Shown here piece after piece: positions 25,894 to 34,876 of a stretch of DNA of 42,968 nt. The DNA comes from Ignavibacteria bacterium (GTDB taxonomy: Bacteria > Bacteroidota > Ignavibacteria > Ignavibacteriales > Melioribacteraceae): NCBI GenBank assembly GCA_009773205.1, contig WPAE01000009.1, forward strand, positions 1 to 42,968. Reading direction: 5' to 3'. The notes under the pieces were generated by a model. It did not search any database, was not told the DNA's origin, and was given only the letters and a program-made list of their open reading frames with translations. A program made the position numbers and the translations under genes. Every line of letters begins with the position of its first letter. The stretch's first letter is position 1.

Positions 25894-27840
25894 ATGAATC
25901 GAATGGCTTCTTCGAAAAAACTATTAATAGCAATAATATTACTTGCTGCTTCATTGGTTTATCCGCAAATAAAACTGCCAAAACTTATTAGCGATGGAAT
26001 GGTTTTACAAAGAGAAGTAAAACTTAAAATTTGGGGATGGGCTTCGCCAAAAGAAAATGTTACGGTTAAATTTCTTGGTAAGAATTATTACACTAATGCC
26101 GATTCGAACGGCGCTTGGCTAATTAATCTTCCTAAACAAAAAGCGGGTGGACCATTTAGAATGGAGATTGATGCAAGCAATTCAATAGTAATAAATAATA
26201 TTCTTATTGGCGATGTTTGGGTTTGCTCTGGTCAATCAAATATGGAATTGCCGATGCGGCGTGTCAGCCCGCTATATCAAGAAGAAATTGCTAACTCCCA
26301 AAATGATTACATAAGACAATTTACAGTTCCTCAAAAATATAATTTTAAAACACCTCAAAAAGATTTTGAAACCGGAAGTTGGAAATCTGCCGACCCAATT
26401 AACGTTCTCGATTTTTCTGCCGCTGCATATTTTTTTGCAAAGGAAATCTATTCCAAACATAAAGTACCAATTGGTATTATAAGTACAAGTCTTGGCGGCT
26501 CGCCCGCACAAGCGTGGCTTAGCCAAGAAGCGCTAAAAGAATTTCCTCGTTACTATGACGAGGCTCAAAAATTTAAAGACGATAACCTTATTAAAGAGAT
26601 TGAAGAAAGCGACAGCAAAAGGATTAACGCATGGTACAGTTTGCTTAATCAAAAAGATGAAGGGTATAAAGGAAATACAGTTAAATGGATTAGTGAAAAA
26701 TTGAACACGGGCGATTGGGACACGATGAAAATCCCCGGGTACTGGGCAAATACAAAACTTGGCGCTGTAAACGGAGCTTTTTGGTTTAGAAAAAACTTTC
26801 TTGTTACCAAATCAATGGCGCAAAAAGAAGCAAAACTTAATCTCGGTTGTATAGTTGATGCAGATTCGACTTTTGTTAATGGAATTTTTGTTGGAAACGT
26901 TACTTATCAATATCCGCCAAGGCGATATGAAATACCTGCAAATGTTTTAAAGGAAGGTGAAAATACAATCGTAGTTCGTGTTGTAAACAGTTCTGGCAGA
27001 GGCGGTTTTGTGTTAGGTAAAGATTACGAAATTGAGGCAGGCGATGAAAAAATTGATCTTAAAGGCGAGTGGATTTACAAACTTGGAACTAAAATGGAAC
27101 CGCTTGGAAGTCAAACTTTTATTCGCTGGAAAGCAGGCGGACTTCATAACGCAATGCTTGCACCGCTTTTCAACTTTGCTATTAAAGGCGCTGCTTGGTA
27201 TCAAGGTGAATCTAACACTTGGAATCCGGCTGAGTACAGAAAACTACTTCCTGCATTAATAAATGATTGGCGGAATCAATGGAACGTAGGAGATTTTCCT
27301 TTTCTAATTATGCAGTTAGCAAATTTTATGGAAGCCAAACCATATCCAACCGAAAGTAATTGGGCAATGTTAAGAGAAGCTCAGCTAAAAACTTTATCTG
27401 TTAAGAATACTGCTTTAGCTGTAGGAATTGATATTGGTGAGTGGAATGATATTCATCCTTTGAATAAAAAAGATGTTGGTAAACGCTTAGCATTAGCCGC
27501 AGAAAAAATTGCATATAATAACAAAAGTATAATTTCATCCGGACCAATCTTCAAATCAATTAAGATAGAGGGTAGCAAAGCGGTTTTATCGTTTACAAAT
27601 ATTGGCGGCGGTTTAGTTGCTAAAGGAAATGGACAGCTTAAAGAGTTTGCTATTGCCGGCGCAGACAAAAAATTTGTTTGGGCTAAAGCAGAAATAGTTG
27701 GCAGCAAAATTATTGTTTGGAGCCAAGAAGTAACTTCTCCCGTAGCTGTTAGATATGCGTGGGCTGATAATCCGGCAGAAGCAAATTTATTTAACAAGGA
27801 AGGCTTGCCGGCCTCTCCTTTTAGAACTGATGATTTTTAA
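25894..27840 (+). CDS. SGNH-type O-acetylesterase (sialate O-acetylesterase family, likely acetylxylan esterase)
   Basis: A 648-residue secreted protein (signal peptide about 1-24, cleavage near YPQI). The N-terminal beta domain ends in IGDVWVCSGQSNME, the nucleophile motif of the sialate-O-acetylesterase (SASA) family with Ser115. The catalytic Asp/His pair is in WNDIHPLNK (Asp519, His521). A jelly-roll insertion (about 265-390, GDWDTMKIPGYW to ENTIVVRVVNSSG) splits the catalytic domain, as is common in this family. The gene lies between GH8 and GH115 and is 15 bp from GH115. Members found in xylan loci deacetylate xylose residues, which is the favoured role here. No T9SS tag, so periplasmic. 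Confidence 0.85.
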   Translation: MNRMASSKKLLIAIILLAASLVYPQIKLPKLISDGMVLQREVKLKIWGWASPKENVTVKFLGKNYYTNADSNGAWLINLPKQKAGGPFRMEIDASNSIVINNILIGDVWVCSGQSNMELPMRRVSPLYQEEIANSQNDYIRQFTVPQKYNFKTPQKDFETGSWKSADPINVLDFSAAAYFFAKEIYSKHKVPIGIISTSLGGSPAQAWLSQEALKEFPRYYDEAQKFKDDNLIKEIEESDSKRINAWYSLLNQKDEGYKGNTVKWISEKLNTGDWDTMKIPGYWANTKLGAVNGAFWFRKNFLVTKSMAQKEAKLNLGCIVDADSTFVNGIFVGNVTYQYPPRRYEIPANVLKEGENTIVVRVVNSSGRGGFVLGKDYEIEAGDEKIDLKGEWIYKLGTKMEPLGSQTFIRWKAGGLHNAMLAPLFNFAIKGAAWYQGESNTWNPAEYRKLLPALINDWRNQWNVGDFPFLIMQLANFMEAKPYPTESNWAMLREAQLKTLSVKNTALAVGIDIGEWNDIHPLNKKDVGKRLALAAEKIAYNNKSIISSGPIFKSIKIEGSKAVLSFTNIGGGLVAKGNGQLKEFAIAGADKKFVWAKAEIVGSKIIVWSQEVTSPVAVRYAWADNPAEANLFNKEGLPASPFRTDDF

Positions 27841-27855
27841 AAATACAGGTGAAAT

Positions 27856-30753
27856 GTGAAACTAATAGGTAAAGTGTTTATTTCGGTAATAGTGATTTTT
27901 TCTTTGGCAGTAAATGATTTATTAGCTCAAAAGTTAGTCTGGACAGAGCTAAATAAAAGTGGAAGTTTTGCGCTATCAACAAATGGCAAAACGGCTTCGT
28001 TGTTATTAAGTCAAAAAGATTTTCCCGGGGTGTTAAGAGTAAGCAATCATCTTCAGACCGATATTAAGAGCGTTACCGGCGTTAAACCCAAAGTTTTGTT
28101 CGATGAAGTTAATGCATCTGAAATTGTTATTGTTGGAACGATTGGCAGGAATTCTCTCATTGATAAACTAATCGAATCAAAAAAAATTAGTGCCGAGGAA
28201 ATCAAAGGAAAGAACGAAACATTTTTGATTGAGATTGTAGATAATCCAACGCCAAATATTAAACAAGCATTAGTAATAGCCGGAAGCGATAAGCGTGGAA
28301 CGATTTACGGAATGTATCATCTCTCTGAAATGATTGGCGTTTCACCGTGGTATTGGTGGGCAGATGTTCCGGTGAAAAAACATTCTGAGATATTTATTGA
28401 AAGAGGAAAATACTCTCTTGGAGAACCGAAGGTAAAGTATAGAGGCATTTTTATTAATGATGAAGCGCCGGCGCTTTCGGGCTGGTCAGATGAAAAATTC
28501 GGCGGCTTCAACAGCAAATTTTATGAGCATGTGTTTGAATTGATTCTCCGCTTAAAAGGAAATTTCCTTTGGCCTGCAATGTGGAACGATTCTTTTGCAA
28601 CCGATGATCTGTTAACACCAAAACTTGCAGATGAGTATGGAGTTGTTGTTAGTACTTCGCATCACGAACCGATGATGAGAGCTTGGAAAGAATGGGAACG
28701 TGCAGGCAATAAAAAGGGAAGCTGGGATTACTCGAAGAACGCTGAAAATCTGAAAGAGTTTTGGAGAGAAGGAATACACCGAACAAAAGATTTTGAAAAA
28801 GTAGTTACGCTTGCTATGAGAGGCGACGGCGATGAAGCAATGAATGAAGAGGCAAACATTTCTCTTTTGCAAAATATTGTTAAAGACCAGCGCAAGATTA
28901 TTGAGGAAGTAACCGAAAAAGATGCTGCCGAGGTTCCTCAAGTTTGGGCGCTCTACAAAGAAGTGCAAGAATATTATGATAAAGGAATGCGCGTTCCGGA
29001 TGATGTTACAATTTTATTCTGCGATGATAACTGGGGCAACTTACGAAAACTTCCTAAGCTGAATTATGAACAACGCAAAGGTGGTTTTGGTGTTTATTAT
29101 CACTACGATTATGTTGGCGGACCGCGTAACTACAAATGGTTAAACACAAGCCAAATTGAAAGAGTGTGGGAACAGATGCACCTTGCTTATGAATACGGCG
29201 CAAAACAGATATGGGTTGTAAATGTTGGCGATATCAAACCAATGGAGTTTCCAATAAGCTTCTTTTTGGATTTCGCATGGAACCCGGAGAAAATAAATGC
29301 CGAAGATTTGCCAAAATACTATAAAAACTGGGCTGTTCAGCAGTTTGGATCTAAGTATTCAGACGAAATTGCTGAGTTGATAGCTCTTTACACAAAATAC
29401 AACGCTCGTATAAAACCCGAACTTCTTTCAAGTGAAACTTACAGCATAACAAATTACAGAGAAGCAGAAAACGTAGTTCGTGATTTCAATTACTTGAGTG
29501 AGAAAGCAAATAAAATTTTTAATGAACTGCCTCAAGATTATAAAGATGCTTTCTACCAGTTGGTTCTCTTTCCAATAGCCGCATGCGCAAATCTAAACGA
29601 AATGTATTACTACACAGCATTAAACCATCTTTATGCAAAACAAGGAAGGGTGCTTACAGATAGTTTAGCAGAAAAAGTTAAGAGCTTGTTTAAAAAAGAT
29701 GCTGAGTTAACTCATTACCACAATAAAATATTATCCGGTGGCAAATGGAATCACATGATGAATCAAACTCACATTGGTTACTTATACTGGCAGCAGCCGG
29801 ATTCAAACTATATTCCAATTACATATAAAATCGAATCTCCTAACAATCGAGAAATTGGAGTGGCTGTTGAAGGCTCCGATAAGTGGTGGCCTTATGAACA
29901 AAGCTCTGCTAAACTTCCAGAGTATGATCGCTTTAACAAGCAATCTTACTACATCGAAGTTTTTAACAGAGGGAAAAAACTTTTTGATTATCGAATTACT
30001 GCAAGAGATTCTTGGGTTCAGATTTCTGAACCTAAGGGCAAGATAGAAAAACAGGAAAAAATTCTTATCAGTATTGATTGGAATAAAGCCCCGATTGGAA
30101 AAAGCAAAACTTCTATTACAGTAATTGGCCCGAACGATAAATATATTCCTGTGCAGATTGCAATTAATAATCCAGATGAAATCATACTCAAAGATTTTGA
30201 AGGATTTATCGAGGCGGATAATTATGCATCTATTAATTCAGAGAACTATAGCAAAGCAGTTAATACTTCAGAAATTAATTGGAAAGTAATACCAAACCTT
30301 GGAAGAACAGGCTCGGCGGTTTCTGCATTTCCTGTTACAAAAAATATTGCTTCTCTAAGCGAGAGTTCACCGAGGCTCGAATATAATGTCTTTCTATTCG
30401 GTAGTGGAGAAATAAAAATAATGGCTTACTTCTCTCCAACTTTGAATTTTCTTAATAATCCAAACGGAATTAGATATGCTGTTTCGATAAATGATGAGAA
30501 GCCGCAGATATTTAATCTTACTAATCATCCAAACCCGGCGGATTTGAATTATGATCCGGTTTGGAATAAATGGGTAGCTGATAATATTAATATTCAGGTT
30601 TCAAAACACAATATTGAAAAACCGGGAAAGCAAGTTGTTAAGTTCTGGTTTCTAGATCCGGGAGTTGTGCTTCAGAAATTAGTTGTAGAGACAAACGAAA
30701 TTAAACCAAGTTATTTGGGACCTCCGGAAAGTTTTTTATTAAAGAACAATTAG
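27856..30753 (+). CDS. GH115 xylan alpha-1,2-(4-O-methyl)glucuronidase
   Basis: A 965-residue secreted protein starting at GTG, with a signal peptide (about 1-24, cleavage near LLAQ). It matches GH115 along its length. The N-terminal domain contains SDKRGTIYGMYHLSE. The catalytic barrel carries KYRGIFINDEAP (Arg196), LKGNFLWPAMW (about 233-243), STSHHEPMMRAW and CDDNWGN. C-terminal beta domains complete the usual length for the family. GH115 enzymes remove (4-O-methyl)glucuronic acid from internal and terminal xylose residues of glucuronoxylan. This is the key clue that the locus handles methylated uronate. It lies in a tight series with the esterase, without a T9SS tag. Confidence 0.93.
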   Translation: MKLIGKVFISVIVIFSLAVNDLLAQKLVWTELNKSGSFALSTNGKTASLLLSQKDFPGVLRVSNHLQTDIKSVTGVKPKVLFDEVNASEIVIVGTIGRNSLIDKLIESKKISAEEIKGKNETFLIEIVDNPTPNIKQALVIAGSDKRGTIYGMYHLSEMIGVSPWYWWADVPVKKHSEIFIERGKYSLGEPKVKYRGIFINDEAPALSGWSDEKFGGFNSKFYEHVFELILRLKGNFLWPAMWNDSFATDDLLTPKLADEYGVVVSTSHHEPMMRAWKEWERAGNKKGSWDYSKNAENLKEFWREGIHRTKDFEKVVTLAMRGDGDEAMNEEANISLLQNIVKDQRKIIEEVTEKDAAEVPQVWALYKEVQEYYDKGMRVPDDVTILFCDDNWGNLRKLPKLNYEQRKGGFGVYYHYDYVGGPRNYKWLNTSQIERVWEQMHLAYEYGAKQIWVVNVGDIKPMEFPISFFLDFAWNPEKINAEDLPKYYKNWAVQQFGSKYSDEIAELIALYTKYNARIKPELLSSETYSITNYREAENVVRDFNYLSEKANKIFNELPQDYKDAFYQLVLFPIAACANLNEMYYYTALNHLYAKQGRVLTDSLAEKVKSLFKKDAELTHYHNKILSGGKWNHMMNQTHIGYLYWQQPDSNYIPITYKIESPNNREIGVAVEGSDKWWPYEQSSAKLPEYDRFNKQSYYIEVFNRGKKLFDYRITARDSWVQISEPKGKIEKQEKILISIDWNKAPIGKSKTSITVIGPNDKYIPVQIAINNPDEIILKDFEGFIEADNYASINSENYSKAVNTSEINWKVIPNLGRTGSAVSAFPVTKNIASLSESSPRLEYNVFLFGSGEIKIMAYFSPTLNFLNNPNGIRYAVSINDEKPQIFNLTNHPNPADLNYDPVWNKWVADNINIQVSKHNIEKPGKQVVKFWFLDPGVVLQKLVVETNEIKPSYLGPPESFLLKNN

Positions 30754-30828
30754 GAATTGAAATGTTCGTTGGCCAAATTAAAGAACAAAAGCTGCATAGG
30801 TGCCTCCTAGCACAAACGGAGAGTAGTG

Positions 30829-32529
30829 ATGAATAAGAAAATGTTTTCTCTAAGAATCTTTTTATTGCTGTTCTCCGTTTTGTTTTCAACTGCCTTTTCT
30901 CAGTCAGAAAAAGTATTTCGCAATCCAATTCTTTCTGGCTTTTATCCAGATCCAAGCATCTGCAAAGTAGGAGATGATTACTACTTAATCAATTCTACTT
31001 TTGGGTACTTTCCAGGTATTCCGGTCTTCCATAGCAAAGATTTAGTTAACTGGAATTTGTTAGGACATGTACTCGATCGCCCGGAACAACTCAACCTTGA
31101 AGGAGTTGGATTAACAAGAGGATTGTTTGCGCCGGCAATTGAACATAGTAATGGGAAATTTTTTGTAGTATGTACCTTGATTGATGGAGGCGGAAATTTT
31201 GTTGTTACCGCAGATAAGCCCGAAGGACCTTGGTCAAATCTGGTTTGGCTGCCAGAAGTAAACGGAATTGATCCTTCTCTCTTTTTTGATGATGACGGAA
31301 AAACGTATTTGCTTTTTAACAGCGATGCGCCGGACAACAAACCACTTTACAACGGGCACCGTACAATTAGAATCCGCGAGTTCGATCCCATAAATTTAAA
31401 AGTTAGTAACGAAGAAAAAATTATTGTTAACGGCGGTGTTGATCTCAGCAAAAAACCGGTGTGGATTGAAGGACCGCATATTTATAAAGTTGATGGTAAG
31501 TATTTTTTAACCGCTGCAGAAGGCGGAACAGCCGAAGATCACTCCCAAGTAATTTTTAGAAGCGATAATGTTTTTGGCCCTTTCATTCCGTATGAAAAAA
31601 ATCCAATTCTAACGCAAAGACATCTTAAGCCAGATAGGAAAAATCCGGTTACTTGCACAGGTCATGCAGATTTTGTACAAAATGAAAAAGGTGATTGGTG
31701 GACAGTGTTTTTAGCTTGCAGACCGCACGAGCCTTTCATTGAGAACAATTACAATACAGGGCGCGAAACTTTTTTAGCTCCAATAACTTGGGTGGATGGC
31801 TGGCCTGTTATTAATTACGGATTTGAAGAAGTGCAGCATTACTATCCTTTACCAACCAATGTTAAAGGTAAAGCCAAAATTCCATTCAGCGGAGATTTTA
31901 CAATTAAAGAAAATTTTGATGCTAGCGTTCTGCCGAACTATTTTATGTTCATCAAAACACCAACAGAAAATTGGTATAACCTATCATCGAGAAAAGGGTT
32001 TTTAGAAATTAAACTTAGACCGGAAACGGTTTCCGGAAAAAGGAATCCCAGTTTTATTGCCAGAAGACAGCAGCATTCATACTGTTCGTTCTCAACTGTT
32101 ATGGAGTTCGATGCTGCAAGTGAAAATGAAAAAGCAGGAATTATTGCTTTTCAAATGGAAGAATATTTTTATTATTTCTGTAAATCAAAAATTGCGGGGA
32201 AGGATGTTCTTCAGCTTTATAAATCCAACAAAGATCAAATGGTTTACAATATGGAGCTGTTATATCAAATAGAAATTGATGAAAGCAAAAATCTCTATTT
32301 GAAAATTGATGCAAGCGGAAATGAATATTCTTTTTATTATGCTTTCGATAAAAATGATTGGAAGCTGTTTCAAAATAAGGTTGATGCTTCCTATTTGAGT
32401 CCGAGAAATGTTTATGGCTTTGTTGGAACTGTGTTTGGAATGTATGCAACTTCCCTTGGTAAGCAGAGCAGAAACAAAGTATATTTTGATTGGCTGGAAT
32501 ATTCCGGAATGGACAAATTAACCAACTAA
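30829..32529 (+). CDS. GH43 beta-xylosidase/arabinofuranosidase with C-terminal beta-sandwich
   Basis: About 566 residues from the ATG at 30829 (an in-frame GTG precedes it directly, and GGAGAG lies upstream). The signal peptide is about 1-24. The five-bladed propeller has the GH43 triad: base Asp41 in FYPDPS, Asp148 in NGIDPS and acid Glu214 in WIEGPH. A C-terminal sandwich domain (about 350-560, ENWYNLSSRKGFLEI) is typical of GH43 beta-xylosidases. It should release xylose or arabinose from oligosaccharides; a signal peptide on this type is notable because many homologues are cytoplasmic. It is the last hydrolase of the series and lies 12 bp before the corrinoid protein gene, so the two systems may share a transcript. 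Confidence 0.9.
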   Translation: MNKKMFSLRIFLLLFSVLFSTAFSQSEKVFRNPILSGFYPDPSICKVGDDYYLINSTFGYFPGIPVFHSKDLVNWNLLGHVLDRPEQLNLEGVGLTRGLFAPAIEHSNGKFFVVCTLIDGGGNFVVTADKPEGPWSNLVWLPEVNGIDPSLFFDDDGKTYLLFNSDAPDNKPLYNGHRTIRIREFDPINLKVSNEEKIIVNGGVDLSKKPVWIEGPHIYKVDGKYFLTAAEGGTAEDHSQVIFRSDNVFGPFIPYEKNPILTQRHLKPDRKNPVTCTGHADFVQNEKGDWWTVFLACRPHEPFIENNYNTGRETFLAPITWVDGWPVINYGFEEVQHYYPLPTNVKGKAKIPFSGDFTIKENFDASVLPNYFMFIKTPTENWYNLSSRKGFLEIKLRPETVSGKRNPSFIARRQQHSYCSFSTVMEFDAASENEKAGIIAFQMEEYFYYFCKSKIAGKDVLQLYKSNKDQMVYNMELLYQIEIDESKNLYLKIDASGNEYSFYYAFDKNDWKLFQNKVDASYLSPRNVYGFVGTVFGMYATSLGKQSRNKVYFDWLEYSGMDKLTN

Positions 32530-32541
32530 AATTATTGGGAA

Positions 32542-33219
32542 ATGGAAACTCAAGAGTTAATCGAAAAAATTGGGCTCTGTGTAGCACGCGGTAAAGTTAA
32601 CATAGCATCGCCATTTCCTAAAGATATGTTAGGACAAGAAGGAACGGATGAACTAACAAGGAGAGCGTTGGAGATTGAATGCCCGCCCGATAAAATCTTG
32701 CTGGCATGTAATGACGGCATGCAAGTAATAGGCTCAAAGTTTGGGAGAGGAGAAGCGTTTGTACCAGAATTATTAATGTCTGCAAAGGCAATGAATGCTG
32801 TGATGGCTCATCTAAAACCATTTTTCAAGGCGGGAACTGTAAAAACAAAAGGAAAATTTCTGCTGGGAACTGTGATGGGTGATTTGCATGACATAGGCAA
32901 AAATTTGGTTTCGATGGTTGTTGAAGGAAACGGATGGGAAGTAATTGATCTTGGCGTTGATTGCAAAACTCAAAAGTTTATTGATAAGATAAAAGAAAAT
33001 CCGGGTTGCATAGTTGGTCTTAGTGCGTTGCTAACTACAACAATGGCTAACATGGCAAAAACGGTAGAAGAAATTAAAGCTCAATTTCCAGAAACAAAAG
33101 TAATTGTTGGCGGCGCACCTCTTTCTATTGGTGCTGCAATTAAAATGGGCGCAGATGGTTATTCTCCTAATCCGCAAGGCGCAGTTGAGTATTTAAATAA
33201 CTGTTTGATTGCAAGTTAA
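32542..33219 (+). CDS. corrinoid-binding methyltransferase protein (MtaC/MtbC-like)
   Basis: A 225-residue protein of the MtaC/MtbC/MetH-corrinoid type. The N-terminal helical cap is residues 1-90. The C-terminal Rossmann-like B12 domain has the base-off ligand motif GDLHDIGKN (His116), GLSALLTTTM and VGGAP. It carries a methyl group on cobalt between a substrate methyltransferase and an acceptor methyltransferase. There is no signal peptide, so it acts in the cytoplasm. It heads a five-gene set and lies only 12 bp after the GH43 gene, which ties methyl transfer to xylan use. By position the likely methyl donor is a xylan-derived methyl ether, an inference. Confidence 0.9.
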   Translation: METQELIEKIGLCVARGKVNIASPFPKDMLGQEGTDELTRRALEIECPPDKILLACNDGMQVIGSKFGRGEAFVPELLMSAKAMNAVMAHLKPFFKAGTVKTKGKFLLGTVMGDLHDIGKNLVSMVVEGNGWEVIDLGVDCKTQKFIDKIKENPGCIVGLSALLTTTMANMAKTVEEIKAQFPETKVIVGGAPLSIGAAIKMGADGYSPNPQGAVEYLNNCLIAS

Positions 33220-33230
33220 AGAGAAATTTT

Positions 33231-34118
33231 ATGAAATCTTTATTGGAAGAATTAAAGAAAGGGAAAGTACTTGTTTCCGATGGAGCTTGGGGAACATTTT
33301 TATTTCAGCGGGGATTGCAGCAAGGCGAATGCCCAGAACTATGGAATATTACTCACAGAGAAGATGTTTTTGCAATTGCCAAAAGTTACATAGATGCCGG
33401 CGCTAATATGATTCTAACAAACAGCTTTGGCGGCAGCCCGGTTAGATTAAAACATTTTGAATTAAGCGGCAGAGCTGTAGAGTTGAACGAAGAAGCAGCA
33501 AAAATTTCGAGAGAAGCTGCGGGTGATAATCACTTTGTGCTTGGTTCTATTGGTTCATCCGGCGCTCTGTTAATGATGGGCGAAATAACGGAAGAAGAAC
33601 TTTTTGAGGGATTCTATATTCAAGCTCAAGCGCTTAAACAAGGCGGCGTTGATGCAATCTGTATCGAGACTATGACTGATATTCAAGAAGCTGCTATTGC
33701 TATACGCGCTGCAAAAGAGGCAACAAAACTTGAAGTTGTCTGCACTTTTACTTTCAACAAAATTTCTTCAGGTGAGTTTAGAACTATAATGGGAATTTCT
33801 CCTGAAGAAATGGTTTCTGCAATGAAAGATGAAGGGGCAGATATAATTGGCACTAATTGTGGGAACGGATTTGAAAATATGATTGGCATTGTAAAAGAAA
33901 TTCGCCAGGTTGATAAAACAACACCGATACTTGTTCATGCAAATGCTGGACTTCCGATTTTCCACGAGGGTAAAGTTGAGTACCCAGAAACACCGGAAAC
34001 AATGGCAAGCCGTGTTAATGATTTAATTGATTGCGGCGCAAACATAATTGGAGGCTGCTGCGGAACAACTCCGTTTCACATTAGAGCAATTGCTGATATT
34101 ATAAGTAAACGAAAATGA
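33231..34118 (+). CDS. homocysteine S-methyltransferase (MetH N-terminal-type domain)
   Basis: A 295-residue single-domain protein matching the homocysteine-binding barrel found at the N-terminus of cobalamin-dependent methionine synthase: SDGAWGTFLFQRGL, LTNSFGG, CIETMTD. The zinc-thiolate ligands are Cys210 (GTNCGNG) and Cys276/Cys277 (GGCCGTTP). It should accept the methyl group from the adjacent corrinoid protein to make methionine. The pterin-binding domain that normally supplies methyl groups in MetH is absent. The stop overlaps the next start (ATGA), showing tight coupling. BHMT-type use of a different donor is an alternative, but the corrinoid neighbour argues against it. Confidence 0.88.
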   Translation: MKSLLEELKKGKVLVSDGAWGTFLFQRGLQQGECPELWNITHREDVFAIAKSYIDAGANMILTNSFGGSPVRLKHFELSGRAVELNEEAAKISREAAGDNHFVLGSIGSSGALLMMGEITEEELFEGFYIQAQALKQGGVDAICIETMTDIQEAAIAIRAAKEATKLEVVCTFTFNKISSGEFRTIMGISPEEMVSAMKDEGADIIGTNCGNGFENMIGIVKEIRQVDKTTPILVHANAGLPIFHEGKVEYPETPETMASRVNDLIDCGANIIGGCCGTTPFHIRAIADIISKRK

Positions 34119-34858
34119 AAAAATTTCTTCAAGAGAATTATGTTGGCGGTAATACTTTTGGAGTTGTAATCAACTATTCTGACATTACAGTTAAAGAAGA
34201 AGAAATTGAGTTGCTGCTTGGTTATCCGCCCTACCACACACCGGATCCTTTCAAAGAATTGATACGTGAGGCAATCGAAGAATCCAAAAGAATAATTGAA
34301 ATTAAGGCGGGATACAAAATTGCTGATGTTGCATCCAAACAAGAAGATTTGACTGGTTTGACAATTGCCGAAAAATATTTTGATTTACAAAAAATTGTAA
34401 CTGGTGTTCTTAAAAAGTCTGACAGCATTGCTGTTTTTAGTTTAACAATTGGTGATGCTTTGGAAGCAAAATCTAAAGAACTTTTGAAAAAGGGAGATTT
34501 GGTTGCAGGATACATCTACGATGCTGTAGCATCAATTACTGCAGAAGCATGTGCCGACACATTACACGAGCACATTAAAGCAAAAATGCTCCGCAAAAAT
34601 CAAAAAGTTACGAACAGATACAGTCCGGGCTACTGCAACTGGAATGTAATTGAGCAGCACATTCTTTTTTCTCTTCTGCCAAAAAACTTTTGCGGAATAA
34701 CTTTAACAGATTCCGCACTGATGTCACCAATAAAATCTATCAGCGGGATAATAGGAATTGGAGAAAATGTAAAATATTTGGAGTACAGTTGTAATGAATG
34801 CAATATTAAAGATTGCACTTATAGAACCATTAACTACTTGAAGAAGAAGACAAATTAG
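34115..34858 (+). CDS. stand-alone MetH-type activation domain protein
   Basis: A 247-residue protein resembling the C-terminal reactivation domain of methionine synthase. It has the S-adenosylmethionine-site motif RYSPGYCNW (residues 168-176) and the LMSPIKSISGIIGIG segment. The C-terminus has a cysteine cluster (SCNECNIKDC) seen in free-standing members linked to anaerobic corrinoid methyltransferases. The expected role is reductive remethylation of cobalamin that has slipped to Co(II), using S-adenosylmethionine. The start overlaps the preceding stop by 4 bp. The cysteine cluster may bind metal or take part in electron transfer, but this is not shown by the sequence. Confidence 0.8.
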   Translation: MKKFLQENYVGGNTFGVVINYSDITVKEEEIELLLGYPPYHTPDPFKELIREAIEESKRIIEIKAGYKIADVASKQEDLTGLTIAEKYFDLQKIVTGVLKKSDSIAVFSLTIGDALEAKSKELLKKGDLVAGYIYDAVASITAEACADTLHEHIKAKMLRKNQKVTNRYSPGYCNWNVIEQHILFSLLPKNFCGITLTDSALMSPIKSISGIIGIGENVKYLEYSCNECNIKDCTYRTINYLKKKTN

Positions 34859-34876
34859 ATTTATGAGGTAAACAAA

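Noticed and set aside
30701-30955. Minus-strand ORF of 84 codons across the GH115-GH43 gap
   Set aside because: It overlaps the ends of two well-supported genes, has no ribosome site or similarity, and contains the reverse of a signal peptide region.
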